64,000 bases of DNA from Leifsonia sp. Leaf264 (GTDB taxonomy: Bacteria > Actinomycetota > Actinomycetes > Actinomycetales > Microbacteriaceae), in contig NZ_LMMR01000007.1 in NCBI RefSeq assembly GCF_001422325.1, positions 117,539 to 181,538 on the forward strand. Reading direction: 5' to 3'. The notes beneath the pieces are model-generated. The model saw only the letters and a list, made by a program, of their open reading frames with translations. It made no database searches and was not told where the DNA came from. This document shows positions 52,112 to 60,601 of this stretch, one piece after another. The position numbers and the translations under genes were made by a program. Position 1 is the first letter of the stretch. Every line of letters begins with the position of its first letter.

Positions 52112-52755
52112 GACTGGGTCGCGGTGTAGGTGACGAGGAACTGCACCGCACCGCCCGAGACGCTCTGTGGAGCGTTGGGGTCGAGCTTCACGTCGAGGCA
52201 GTAGGTGACGCCGGTGGTGGACGAGGGGGAGGCCGTGAAGGTGTCTGAAGACAGCGCCACCGACTTCGTGGAGTCGGGGTTGAGGGCACCGCCTACCGGG
52301 GCGGCGGTCCCAGTCCCGGCTGGGGATGTCGTGCACGTCGTGCTGGCTGGGATGCGTCTCGTCGTGACGATGAGTGAGCTGGCCAGGCCGTTCACGTTCG
52401 TGCCGTTGATGACGGACACGGAGGACGTCAGCGTCGCGGCGCTGTCGCCGGTGTACTGGACCTCATACGTCGAGGTGACCGAGGTTCCCGGCATGAGCTT
52501 GGTGCCCGCGAGATTCACCGTGGCCGAGGCGTTGCCATTGATCTTCAGGCTCAACGACCCCGCCTGGATGGTGCCGGCAGAAACCGTCGCCTGGCTGTTC
52601 CAGAGGGCGAAGGTACCGCCTGATGTCGCGATGGTGACGGCGCAGACCGCGAGGATCGCGCCGACGAGGATCGAGAGTCGACCCTGCAGGGAGGAGGAGC
52701 CGCGCTCACGGCGCACCGGAACTGCTGCCTCTGACGGCTTCTTCGGATTGCGCAT
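52108..52755 (-). CDS. Exported protein with SipW-dependent-type signal peptide (TasA/camelysin-like)
   Basis: A 215-residue exported protein. The signal region holds a helix (about 28-48) ending in GGTFALWN, the hallmark of SipW-processed proteins, followed by a beta-sandwich-like domain with AGTIQAGSLSLKING. Two Cys (near 135 and 180) could form a disulfide. GGGAGGAG precedes the ATG at 52755. It is the second gene of a four-gene operon ending in sipW. TasA relatives form amyloid-like fibres in Bacillus biofilms; whether this one polymerises is unknown. Confidence 0.85.
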   Translation of the reverse strand: MRNPKKPSEAAVPVRRERGSSSLQGRLSILVGAILAVCAVTIATSGGTFALWNSQATVSAGTIQAGSLSLKINGNASATVNLAGTKLMPGTSVTSTYEVQYTGDSAATLTSSVSVINGTNVNGLASSLIVTTRRIPASTTCTTSPAGTGTAAPVGGALNPDSTKSVALSSDTFTASPSSTTGVTYCLDVKLDPNAPQSVSGGAVQFLVTYTATQS

Positions 52756-52803
52756 GAACTCCTCCTCCCTTCGGGTGCGTGACTTCGGGTGTGGTGCGAT
52801 CGG

Positions 52804-53367
52804 TTACGGGGTCGGTGCGACCAGGTTGCCGTTGGTGGTCTGCTTCAACTGGAGCCCGACGCTGCCGAGGTTGACCGTGCCGTTCTTGCCGGTCGTCGAG
52901 TTGGGGTTGAACGCGACCGTGATCGTGAAGTTCACAAGGGTGTCTGTTGCACCGTTGCCAGGGGTCACGACGAATACGTTCGTGTTCCCGCTCTCGTTCA
53001 CGACAGCGGAGTTGCCCGACGATGCGTCGAAGGTGACGAGGGCATCCGGGATCGTGCTGACGATTCCGGATTCCGTGGCTGTCAGCTCGGCCGTGAGGTC
53101 GTGACCGTCCGCGAGGAGGTGCACCGAGCCCGTGTACTTGAGCCTGTTTCCGGGAACGATTTTGTAGTTGGCGACGTCACCGATAGCGGCGCCGGTGACG
53201 TCGTTCGTCCACGATCCGCTCTGGTTGTCGAGTGCCAGGTTGCCGGCCGTGATCGTGCCGGCGCCAACGGTGCGGCTGTCGTTCCACAGTGCGAAGGTTC
53301 CCGCACCGCCGAGGAGGAGGGCGATGCCGGCGGCGCCTGCGATCGACCCCTTGATGATCTTGTTCAT
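52804..53367 (-). CDS. Alternate-type signal peptide protein (TasA-like)
   Basis: A 187-residue small exported protein, first of the SipW operon. The signal peptide is MNKIIKGSIAGAAGIALLLG followed by AGTFALWND, the SipW-type cleavage region; the mature part (about 25-187) is Thr/Asn/Gly-rich and probably beta-sandwich, with AGNLALDNQ. The ATG at 53367 is chosen because GGAAGGA lies about 9 bases before it; an ATG at 53376 is too close to this site, and the longer frame crosses the leader. Likely the main secreted fibre-type or matrix protein. Confidence 0.87.
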   Translation of the reverse strand: MNKIIKGSIAGAAGIALLLGGAGTFALWNDSRTVGAGTITAGNLALDNQSGSWTNDVTGAAIGDVANYKIVPGNRLKYTGSVHLLADGHDLTAELTATESGIVSTIPDALVTFDASSGNSAVVNESGNTNVFVVTPGNGATDTLVNFTITVAFNPNSTTGKNGTVNLGSVGLQLKQTTNGNLVAPTP

Positions 53368-54331
53368 GTGTTGCATTTCCTTCCGGATGTGCGTGCCGTC
53401 GCGCGAGCGCACCACGAAGTGGTGCGGCCGTGTCGGCCCGAAGTCGCGCCTCACGCGAGGCGGAACACTGATGTAGGGCTGAGTGCTGAGAACTCGTCGG
53501 CTTTCACCGACGTGTACCTCGGGGCCGACAGTAACTGTCCGCATAACTACCTACCTAGCGATGTACCCCGGAATTCCTGCACCCAGTACTGGTGTCACAC
53601 CAACGGGGGACGAGGGGGCGTCCCGGCGACGGACGCGCCGCATCGAGCTGCAGCCCCGGCTGTCGCGCATGGAATCGTGCGTAGCGCGCTCGAAACCGCA
53701 TCCGTCTCGGCTATTTCGCACGTGATCGCCGATCTGTGCGCGAGCCCCGAAAGACGCGAGTGCACCCCGATGGGCCGACTTCCTCGTCCACGTCCTCATC
53801 CATGAGGACATCTGTACCCCGACGTTTTTCGACCGTTTCATCGGTCACCTCAGTCGGCGGGTGAGGGAGCCAGCTCCTGGTCCTTCGGCCCCCACGTCCC
53901 CCACTCGGGGTACTTGTGGTGGCCCGCACGCACACTAGGCTCACCTCAAGGTGTCTGCCACGCGGATGCCCCAACCCGATTACGCGTCACTACCGAGCGC
54001 CGCTCTTTGCGCACTCCTGTGACGGCACACACGTCAGCCGACCCGAAAGGCACGTGGACATGGAGCCCGAACTCCGTCTGCCCACACTGGAGCACCGCGC
54101 TCCGGCTGTGCTCGGTCATGCCCCGACTGCGCTTCGCGCGGTATCAGGGAGCCTGTGTGGCGCGCCATCGGTGTGCTCTCGACGGGCCATGTTCGGGTAG
54201 CCCGGCCGAGATGGCAATCCTGCGAGGGACTGCCGCGATGGGGCGGGGAGTAGGGTCTCCGTCCCATCGTTCCTTTTAACGGGCCTGCACTGGCAGCGCG
54301 TTATCGGGCCCGCACCGGCAGCGCGCGACCC
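53368..54331. other. 964-bp region without a convincing gene
   Basis: Upstream of the SipW operon lies a long gap. Seen in it: the palindrome GACAGTAACTGTC at 53527-53539 in the presumed promoter region of the operon; a promoter-like pair TTGTGG (53914) and TAGGCT (53936) on the plus strand, followed by CACCT-CA-AGGTG (53942-53953); and a direct repeat CGGGCCTGCACTGGCAGCGCG (54280) / CGGGCCCGCACCGGCAGCGCG (54305). Open frames here (for example 53914-54279) have poor actinobacterial codon bias and no recognisable domain. A 46-codon frame from ATG 54060, behind GAAAGG, is the best coding candidate but weak. Confidence 0.5.
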
Positions 54332-54769
54332 TCAGGCCTCGGCGCCGCGCAGCTTGTCGCAGAGTCGCGAGAGTTCAGTGAGCTCGGCGGTGTCGAGCCT
54401 GGTCCCGACGCGCTGGCTGATCGACTCGGCATGCTCGACGGCGACCCGGCGGTAGGCGTCGTAACCGGAATCCGTCAACGTCACGATCGCACCTCGTCCA
54501 TCGGTCGGGTCGGTGATCTTGTCGAGGAAGCCGCGCGAGACGAGGCGGTCGACCAGGCGGCTCACGCTGGGCTGCGTGAGCAGTACGTGCTTGTTGAGAT
54601 CGCGCAGGCGCAGGCTGCGGTCAGGCTGCCGCGAGATGTTGAACATCACGTCGTATTCGTTGAACGAGATGTCGTGCGCGGGGAACTCGTGGGTCAACGT
54701 GCGCATCACAGCGACCTGCGCGCGGAACAGCGACTCCCACGCTCCGACGGCCGTTGCTTTGTTCGACAT
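54332..54769 (-). CDS. MarR-family transcriptional regulator
   Basis: A 145-residue winged-helix regulator. Dimer helices flank the DNA-binding part: LRLRDLNKHVLLTQPSVSRLVDRLVSRGF, wing TDPTDGRGAIVTLT. The N-terminal MSNKATAVGAWESLFRAQVAVMRTL is a typical MarR helix. AGGACAGGGC lies before the ATG at 54769; the longer frame is unlikely because it spans a terminator hairpin. It is downstream of, and in the same direction as, the MFS exporter, but separated by about 290 bases with a terminator, so it is probably independent. Confidence 0.87.
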   Translation of the reverse strand: MSNKATAVGAWESLFRAQVAVMRTLTHEFPAHDISFNEYDVMFNISRQPDRSLRLRDLNKHVLLTQPSVSRLVDRLVSRGFLDKITDPTDGRGAIVTLTDSGYDAYRRVAVEHAESISQRVGTRLDTAELTELSRLCDKLRGAEA

Positions 54770-54873
54770 GCCCTGTCCTCCCCTTCGAGGTACAAGGATA
54801 GGGTGTCGACGACCCCTGCCGTGCGCATCTGAGCCTGTCCAGACGTGATTTCCGAGTCCGCCCGGACGTGATT

Positions 54874-54907
54874 GAGGGCCGGTCGTTGAGGCTAACGACC
54901 GGCCCTC
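54874..54907 (-). terminator. Terminator hairpin downstream of the MFS gene
   Basis: GAGGGCCGGTCGTT (54874-54887) and its perfect complement (54894-54907) with a 6-base loop lie in the 293-base gap between the MFS and MarR genes. The rest of the gap includes an AT-rich patch (about 54973-54990) and a GACGTGATT direct repeat (54842, 54865), otherwise nothing. Confidence 0.75.
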
Positions 54908-55062
54908 TCCCTTGCACCAAGAGTGTCCTGCAATCACATTCCGCGTCAGCCGCCACAGCAAACAACTGACGCTGAATTGAATATATAACGAAGAGGTAAC
55001 GGCCGCTAGTACCCCGAACATGAATTCTCAGAATTCACATGAGTCCCATAGGAATGCGGGTC

Positions 55063-56700
55063 TCAGGCGGCTGGAGCGGCGGCCGTGTCTGTCGCCGGTG
55101 AGCCGGTCCGCTCGTCCTCGCGCGGTCGGCCCGAGCCGAGCGAGATCGTGGCGAGCAGGCCGAGCGCGAGGAATCCGGCGGCGGTGAACGCGGAGTAGCG
55201 CGTCGCGTCGCTGAACGCCTCGCGGGCGGCATCCGCTGCGGCCGGTGACTTCTCCTCGACGGCCGGGATGGCGGAACCCGAGCTGTCGACCACGAGGCCG
55301 ACGAGCTGCTCACGGGTGGCGGCATCCGGAACCGCCGACTCCAACCGGGAGTCGAATCCGTTGCCCAGCGAGGTGAACAGCACGGTGCCGAGGATGGCGA
55401 TTCCGAGGGCGGAGCCGAACTGGCGCGCCGTGCTCTGGGTGCCCGATGCCTGTCCGCTCTGTTCGACCGGCACATCGGCGAGAACCACGCCGGTGAGCTG
55501 GGCCGTCGCCAGGCCGACGCCGAAGCCGTAGATGAAGAGGCCGATCACGATCTGCCACCACGGGGTGTCGACCGAGATCACGAGAGCCACCAGCACCAGG
55601 CCGATGATCTCGAAGAGGATGCCGGCGCGCACGATCCAGACGGGGGCGAACCGCCGACCGAACGTTCCAGCCGCTCCACTCGCCGCGAAGGAGCCGATCG
55701 CCAGCGCGAGCAGGATGTACCCCGTCTGCAGGGCGTCGTAGCCGAGCACGTTCTGCAGCCAGAGCGGCAGCGAGAGGATGATGCCGAACTCGCCGAGGGA
55801 GACGATGAGGGCCGCGATGTTGCCGTTGCGGAACGACGCCAACCGGAAGAGCGAGAAGGCGATCATCGTGCTCTGGCCGCGTTTCTGGCGCCGCAGTCCC
55901 CACCAGACGAAGGCAGAACCGGCCACGACGGTGATCGCGAAGGCGATGGGGATGGGGGAGATGGTCAGCGGCCAGGTCCAGTCGCCGAACGTGAGACCGT
56001 CCTCGGCGAGCCACCAGCCATAGGTGCGGCCCTCGATCAGGCCGAACACCAGGCTCGCCGAGGTGATCACCGAGAGCACGGCACCGAACACGTCGACCCG
56101 TGACGGATGCGCCGCCTTCGACTCCGTGACGGCGAACATCGCCCCAACCACGATGAGGATGCCGAGCGGCACGTTGATGCCGAAGGCCCAGCGCCACGAG
56201 TACTCGGTGGTGAGCCATCCGCCCAGCAGTGGTCCGACCGCGGCCATGCCGCCGATCGTGGAGCCCCAGACGGCGAAGGCGATGCCGCGCTCACGGCCGC
56301 GGAAGGTCGCGTTGATGAGCGAGAGCGTCGTCGGCAGGATCATGGCGCCGCCGATGCCCTGGATGACGCGCGAGAAGATCAGGAACTCGCCCGTCGGCGC
56401 GAGCGCGGCCATGATGCTGGCCGCGGCGAAGATCGAGATGCCGATGATCAGCATCCGTCGTCGTCCCCACTGGTCGGCGAGGGTGCCGAACACGAGCAGC
56501 AGTGCCGCGAAGACCAGGGTGTAGCTCTCCTGCACCCACTGCACCTGCGTCGAGCTGATGCCGAGGTCGTCGATGATCGACGGGATGGCAACGTTGACGA
56601 TCGTGGAATCCACGATGATCAGCGCCACGGCGAGGCTGATGACGACGAGGCCCAGCCAGCGGCGGCGGTCGGGGGCGGTCGACGGATGCTGCTCGCTCAT
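55063..56700 (-). CDS. MFS multidrug exporter, DHA2/EmrB-QacA family
   Basis: A 545-residue, 14-helix proton-coupled exporter. The first helix has IIVDSTIVNVAIPSI (motif D1-like), motif A is GTLADQWGRRRM near residue 75, and motif C-like glycine-rich helix AAVGPLLGGWL near 150. A ~50-residue loop before the last helix is shorter than in the other exporter of this window. The ATG overlaps the stop of a 50-residue gene as ATGA, so translation is coupled. A divergent MarR gene 240 bases away probably controls it. Drug specificity unknown. Confidence 0.92.
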   Translation of the reverse strand: MSEQHPSTAPDRRRWLGLVVISLAVALIIVDSTIVNVAIPSIIDDLGISSTQVQWVQESYTLVFAALLLVFGTLADQWGRRRMLIIGISIFAAASIMAALAPTGEFLIFSRVIQGIGGAMILPTTLSLINATFRGRERGIAFAVWGSTIGGMAAVGPLLGGWLTTEYSWRWAFGINVPLGILIVVGAMFAVTESKAAHPSRVDVFGAVLSVITSASLVFGLIEGRTYGWWLAEDGLTFGDWTWPLTISPIPIAFAITVVAGSAFVWWGLRRQKRGQSTMIAFSLFRLASFRNGNIAALIVSLGEFGIILSLPLWLQNVLGYDALQTGYILLALAIGSFAASGAAGTFGRRFAPVWIVRAGILFEIIGLVLVALVISVDTPWWQIVIGLFIYGFGVGLATAQLTGVVLADVPVEQSGQASGTQSTARQFGSALGIAILGTVLFTSLGNGFDSRLESAVPDAATREQLVGLVVDSSGSAIPAVEEKSPAAADAAREAFSDATRYSAFTAAGFLALGLLATISLGSGRPREDERTGSPATDTAAAPAA

Positions 56701-56849
56701 GTCGCGGGTCCTTCCGGTTCGGTCACGTCGTCGAGGAACGCCGCGATGACGACCTGCTCCTCGGGGGTGAAGTCAGCGAGAGTCTCTCGAACGGCCCGCT
56801 CGGTGCGGAGCCGCTGCTCGTGCAGGGTCTCGCCTTCCCGTTGCTCCAT
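56697..56849 (-). CDS. 50-residue protein resembling a MarR C-terminal tail
   Basis: A short gene with a fine ribosome site (GGAGG, 5 bases before the ATG) and an ATGA overlap with the MFS exporter gene. The protein is an acidic helix pair; TPEEQVVIAAFLDDV closely resembles TPEERELITGYLDAA at the C-terminus of the divergent MarR protein (residues ~140-155), while the DNA-binding part is absent. It may be a remnant of an ancestral regulator, or a small protein that pairs with the MarR dimerisation helices. A coupling leader peptide role is also possible. Confidence 0.65.
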   Translation of the reverse strand: MEQREGETLHEQRLRTERAVRETLADFTPEEQVVIAAFLDDVTEPEGPAT

Positions 56850-56885
56850 CGTGCCTCCATCCGCAGAACTTTTGTCTCTGTAGTG

Positions 56886-56911
56886 ATAAATCTCGGTCAA
56901 CGAGAGTTTAT
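56886..56911. promoter_or_regulatory. Probable MarR operator in the divergent promoter region
   Basis: ATAAATCTCG-GTCAA-CGAGAGTTTAT is an almost perfect inverted repeat (one unpaired base) in an AT-rich patch between the MarR and exporter units, where both promoters should lie. It fits the usual size of MarR-family sites. Confidence 0.7.
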
Positions 56912-56940
56912 TCCTGACGTCGTTCCGCCACAATGAGACT

Positions 56941-57456
56941 GTGGACGAATCAGGCGTCGCCGACCCGGTCGGTGAGGAGAGCGGGGAGCGCGACCAGCTC
57001 CGCCGGATCACCCGCGCCCACCAACGACTGCACGCCGCGACCGAGCAGGTGTCGAGCGCGTTCGCTACGCTGCAGGGCCTGCACCAGATCGATCTCGAGG
57101 CCCTGCTGGCCGTGATGAACGCCGAGCAGGCCGGATCACCGCTCACCCCGGGCCAACTCGGCGCGGCCGTGCGCCTGAGCTCCGCCGCGACGACGGGACT
57201 GATCGACCGCCTCGAACGCGCCGGACACCTCGAGCGCCGCCGGGACGACACGGATCGCCGACGCGTGCACCTGCACTACGCCGACGCCAGCATGCGCGTC
57301 GCCGAGCAGTTCTTCGGTCCGTTGGGGCGCATCTCCTCCGAGCTGCTGGCCCGGTACACGCCCGAGGAGCGTGAGCTCATCACCGGCTATCTCGACGCTG
57401 CGGCCGACGGCATGGCCGCCCACGCGCACGCCCTGCAGGAGCACGGCGACGACTGA
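56941..57456 (+). CDS. MarR-family transcriptional regulator
   Basis: A 171-residue regulator. Dimerisation helices at both ends, and a winged helix with LTPGQLGAAVRLSSAATTGLIDRLERAGHL and wing RRDDTDRRRVHLHY. The GTG start at 56941 is preceded 6 bases earlier by CACAAT (56929-56934), suggesting a leaderless mRNA, the same arrangement as the methyltransferase at 8205. It probably represses the divergent 50-residue/MFS unit and itself via the inverted repeat at 56886. The next gene, a Na+/H+ antiporter, follows after 21 bases and could be co-transcribed. Confidence 0.88.
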   Translation: MDESGVADPVGEESGERDQLRRITRAHQRLHAATEQVSSAFATLQGLHQIDLEALLAVMNAEQAGSPLTPGQLGAAVRLSSAATTGLIDRLERAGHLERRRDDTDRRRVHLHYADASMRVAEQFFGPLGRISSELLARYTPEERELITGYLDAAADGMAAHAHALQEHGDD

Positions 57457-57477
57457 TCACCCACGAGGGGGGAACGC

Positions 57478-59241
57478 ATGGACGTGCTGGTCATCGGAGT
57501 GCTCGGAGTGCTCGCCATCGTGCTCGCGGCGCAGGCGTCGGGTCGCCTCGGCGTCGCAGCCCCCCTGCTCCTGGTGGTGCTCGGCATCGGCGTCAGCCTG
57601 CTCCCGTTCGTCGGCGACATCGAGGTCGAACCGGAGTGGATCATCGCCGGAGTCCTCCCGCCGCTGCTGTACTCCGCCGCTGTGTCGATGCCCACGATGG
57701 AGTTCCGGCGGGACTTCAGGTCGATCGCCGGCCTCTCGGTCATCCTCGTCGTGCTGAGTTCCGTGCTCCTCGGCTTCCTGTTCGCCTGGCTCATCCCCGG
57801 GCTCGGATTGGCCGCGGGCATCGCCCTCGGGGCCATCGTGAGCCCCACGGATGCCGTGGCCACGTCGATCGTCAAGAAGCTCGGCGTCTCGCCGCGCATA
57901 GTCGCCGTCCTCGAGGGCGAGAGCCTCCTGAACGACGCGACGGCTCTCGTGCTGCTGCGATCGGCCATCGCCGCGACCGCCGCCACAGTTACGTTTTGGG
58001 GGGTCTTGGGCGATTTCGCCTACGCCGTCGCTGTCGCCGCCGTGATCGGCATCGCGGTGGGTTGGCTCAACCTGCGCCTCAGGCACCGCGTCAAGGATGC
58101 CGCCGTCAACACGGCCATCTCCTTCACCATCCCGTTCATCGCCTCAGTTCCCGCCGAGGCCCTCGGCGCCTCGGGGCTGGTCGCAGCCGTCGCCGCCGGG
58201 ATCGTCACCGGAGCCGGAGCGGCACGGTGGCTCACCCCGTCCCACCGCTTCTCCGACGCCCAGAACTGGCGCACCATCGAACTGCTGCTGGAGGGTGCGG
58301 TGTTCCTGGTCATGGGACTCGAGCTCTCGACGATCCTCGACGACGCCCGGTCCGACGGCGACGTGCTGTGGAAGGCCGTGTGGATCGGCCTCGTCGCGCT
58401 GGTGGCCACAGTGCTCATCCGTGCGGCCTATGTGGGCCCGCTCCTGCAGGGGTTGGCGCGTTCGGCGAAGCGCAAGGCGGCCCGCACCCAGCAGTTCGGC
58501 GCCATCCAGGATCGCATCGACCAGATGGAGGCGGGGAGTCCGGCTGTCGGTGACGGGCCGAACGAGGACAATCCGCTCCGCAGCCGCGGCATCCCGCCCG
58601 GCGACCCGACGCGCATGGAGGACCGGCCGATCCCGAAGCTTCGCCCCGGCGATGCGCAGAGGTTCCGCGACCGCGTGGTGCGCTACGTCGCCGACGTCGA
58701 CTACATGCAGGCCGAGCCCCTCGGCGTCAAGCAGGGCGCCGTCGTCGTCTGGGCCGGCATGCGCGGGGTCGTCACCCTCGCGGCAGCCCAGACGCTGCCG
58801 CAGGGTACGGAGTCGCGCTCGCTGCTGGTGCTCATCGCCTTCGTCGTGGCGGCGTCGTCCCTCCTCATCCAGGGCGGGACTCTCGGTTGGCTCGCCCGTC
58901 GCCTCGGGCTCACCGGCATCGGCGTGAACCTCGAGGAGCGCGAGAGGCTCTCGGCCGAGCTGGGCGAGGTTTCGATGAAGGTGTTCACGGACAAGGGCAT
59001 CGACCCGCGCGAGATGATGCGCCGACCCGACGATGACACGGGATCCGACGTTCCCGACCCGAAGCCGGACTTCCAGCGCGTGCGGGCCATGCGCGTCGAG
59101 ATGATCGAGGCGCAGCGGGTGCGCCTGCTCGAGCTGCAGAAGACCGGCACGTACTCGTCGGCCGCGCTCACCTGGGCGCTGCAGTCCCTCGACGCCGACC
59201 AGATCAGCATGGAACTGCACGCGCCCGACGCCGGCGAGTAG
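57478..59241 (+). CDS. Na+/H+ antiporter, CPA1 family
   Basis: A 587-residue cation/proton antiporter. Twelve or so helices occupy residues 1-345 and 420-470; the ion-binding region has SPTDAVATSIVKKLGV (residues ~122) and LEGESLLNDATALV (~143), the typical CPA1 motifs with the conserved Asp and Glu/Asn. A hydrophilic stretch (~330-410, Arg/Pro-rich) is inserted before the last helices, and the C-terminal ~100 residues are cytoplasmic and helical. GAGGGGGGAAC precedes the ATG. Likely role: pH and sodium homeostasis. Confidence 0.92.
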   Translation: MDVLVIGVLGVLAIVLAAQASGRLGVAAPLLLVVLGIGVSLLPFVGDIEVEPEWIIAGVLPPLLYSAAVSMPTMEFRRDFRSIAGLSVILVVLSSVLLGFLFAWLIPGLGLAAGIALGAIVSPTDAVATSIVKKLGVSPRIVAVLEGESLLNDATALVLLRSAIAATAATVTFWGVLGDFAYAVAVAAVIGIAVGWLNLRLRHRVKDAAVNTAISFTIPFIASVPAEALGASGLVAAVAAGIVTGAGAARWLTPSHRFSDAQNWRTIELLLEGAVFLVMGLELSTILDDARSDGDVLWKAVWIGLVALVATVLIRAAYVGPLLQGLARSAKRKAARTQQFGAIQDRIDQMEAGSPAVGDGPNEDNPLRSRGIPPGDPTRMEDRPIPKLRPGDAQRFRDRVVRYVADVDYMQAEPLGVKQGAVVVWAGMRGVVTLAAAQTLPQGTESRSLLVLIAFVVAASSLLIQGGTLGWLARRLGLTGIGVNLEERERLSAELGEVSMKVFTDKGIDPREMMRRPDDDTGSDVPDPKPDFQRVRAMRVEMIEAQRVRLLELQKTGTYSSAALTWALQSLDADQISMELHAPDAGE

Positions 59242-59267
59242 TGCCCGTCGCGCCGAGGCGCGCCCAT

Positions 59268-59306
59268 CTCATTGCACGCTCTCATTGCACGCTCTCATTG
59301 CACGCG
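59268..59306 (+). repeat. 13-bp tandem repeat (3 copies)
   Basis: CTCATTGCACGCT at 59268 and 59281, and CTCATTGCACGCG at 59294, in the gap after the antiporter gene. No gene covers it. Confidence 0.88.
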
Positions 59307-59446
59307 GATGCCGCTGGTGCCAGCATCCGTCGCCGCTGTGACGCTCCGTGACGATAGTGACGAACTGTGAAACACGGCGCTGGTCAGGGCCTGCGGCTGC
59401 GCCATACCTTCTGGGCATCACCCGCTGCACAGGAAGGAAGCCAGCC

Positions 59447-60601
59447 ATGCCCATCGAATTCCTCGGAATCGCCGGTCTGAACGACGGCGGCGAGACCCGC
59501 GCCCGGAGCGGCGCCAGTTTCGACAAGGACTACACCCTCAGGTTCGCCAGGGCCCACGAGGACAACGGCTGGGACCGCATCCTGTTCGCCTACCACTCGG
59601 GTTCGCCCGACCCGGCGACGGCCGCGGCGTACATCGCGAGCAAGCTCGACCACCTGCAGATACTGCTCGCGCACCGCCCCAACGTGTCGTACCCGACCTA
59701 CGCGGCCAAGGTCTTCGCCACACTCGACCAGATCAGCGACGGCCGGCTCAGCGTGCACTTCATCACCGGCGGCAGCACGGCCGACCAGGCTGCGGAGGGC
59801 GACTTCCTCACCAAGGACGAGCGCTACGCCCGCACCGGCGAGTACATCCGCATCGTCAAGCAGGCCCACACCAGCCGCACGCCGTTCAGCCACGAGGGCG
59901 AGCACTACAGGTTCGAGAACTTCGTGAGCGACATCTTCCCGGTGCAGCAGCCGCGGGTGCCGATCTCCTTCGGCGGATCGTCGCCGGCTGCCTACGCCGT
60001 GGGTGCGGCCGAGGCCGACGTCTTCGCGCTCTGGGGTGAGCCGCTCAGCGACACCGCCGCGCAGATCGAGACCATCCGGGCCGCAGCCCGGGCGGCGGGA
60101 CGCAGCACGCCGCCGCGCATCCAGGTGGCGTTCCGCCCGATCATCGCCCCGACGGATGCGCTGGCCTGGGAGAAGGCCGAGCGCATCCTCGGGCAGATCG
60201 GGCAGCGTGCAGCCGGCCTCCGGGAGACGGCGCCCGCGTTCCTCTCCGCCCCCGCGGAGAACGCCGGAACCCAGCGCCTGCTCGAGATCGCCGACCGCGG
60301 CGACCGTCACGATCGCGCCCTCTGGACCAAGCCGGCCCGCCTCACGGGCGGACGCGGCAACTCGAACGCGCTCGTCGGCAGCCCGGAGACCGTGACGGCG
60401 GCCCTCCTCGACTACATCGACCTGGGTGTCGACATCATCTCGGCCCGCGGCTACGACTTCATCGACGACACCATCGACTTCGGCCGCTACGTCATCCCGC
60501 TGGTGCGCGACGAGGTGCGCCGGCGCGACGCCGCCCGTGCGCCGCTCGGCTCGGCATCGGCCTCCGACACCCGCGACGGGGTGCGTCATGACGCCGCCTG
60601 A
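59447..60601 (+). CDS. LLM-class FMN-dependent monooxygenase (SsuD-like)
   Basis: A 384-residue bacterial-luciferase-like oxidoreductase that uses reduced FMN and O2. The barrel signatures include LLAHRPNVSYPTYAAKVFATLDQISDGRL, HFITGGS and ISFGGSSPAAYAVGA, all close to alkanesulfonate monooxygenase SsuD and its kin. AGGAAGGAAG precedes the ATG at 59447; the longer frame is not coding. It heads an operon with an amino-acid-type ABC transporter, overlapping the permease gene by 14 bases, so it probably oxidises an imported sulfur- or nitrogen-containing organic compound, as in the Bacillus ytm and yxe operons. Confidence 0.9.
   Translation: MPIEFLGIAGLNDGGETRARSGASFDKDYTLRFARAHEDNGWDRILFAYHSGSPDPATAAAYIASKLDHLQILLAHRPNVSYPTYAAKVFATLDQISDGRLSVHFITGGSTADQAAEGDFLTKDERYARTGEYIRIVKQAHTSRTPFSHEGEHYRFENFVSDIFPVQQPRVPISFGGSSPAAYAVGAAEADVFALWGEPLSDTAAQIETIRAAARAAGRSTPPRIQVAFRPIIAPTDALAWEKAERILGQIGQRAAGLRETAPAFLSAPAENAGTQRLLEIADRGDRHDRALWTKPARLTGGRGNSNALVGSPETVTAALLDYIDLGVDIISARGYDFIDDTIDFGRYVIPLVRDEVRRRDAARAPLGSASASDTRDGVRHDAA

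Noticed and set aside
53914-54279. 121-codon open frame in the large gap
   Set aside because: Rich in Cys, His and Arg, no ribosome site or domain, and codon third positions lack the GC bias of genuine genes here.
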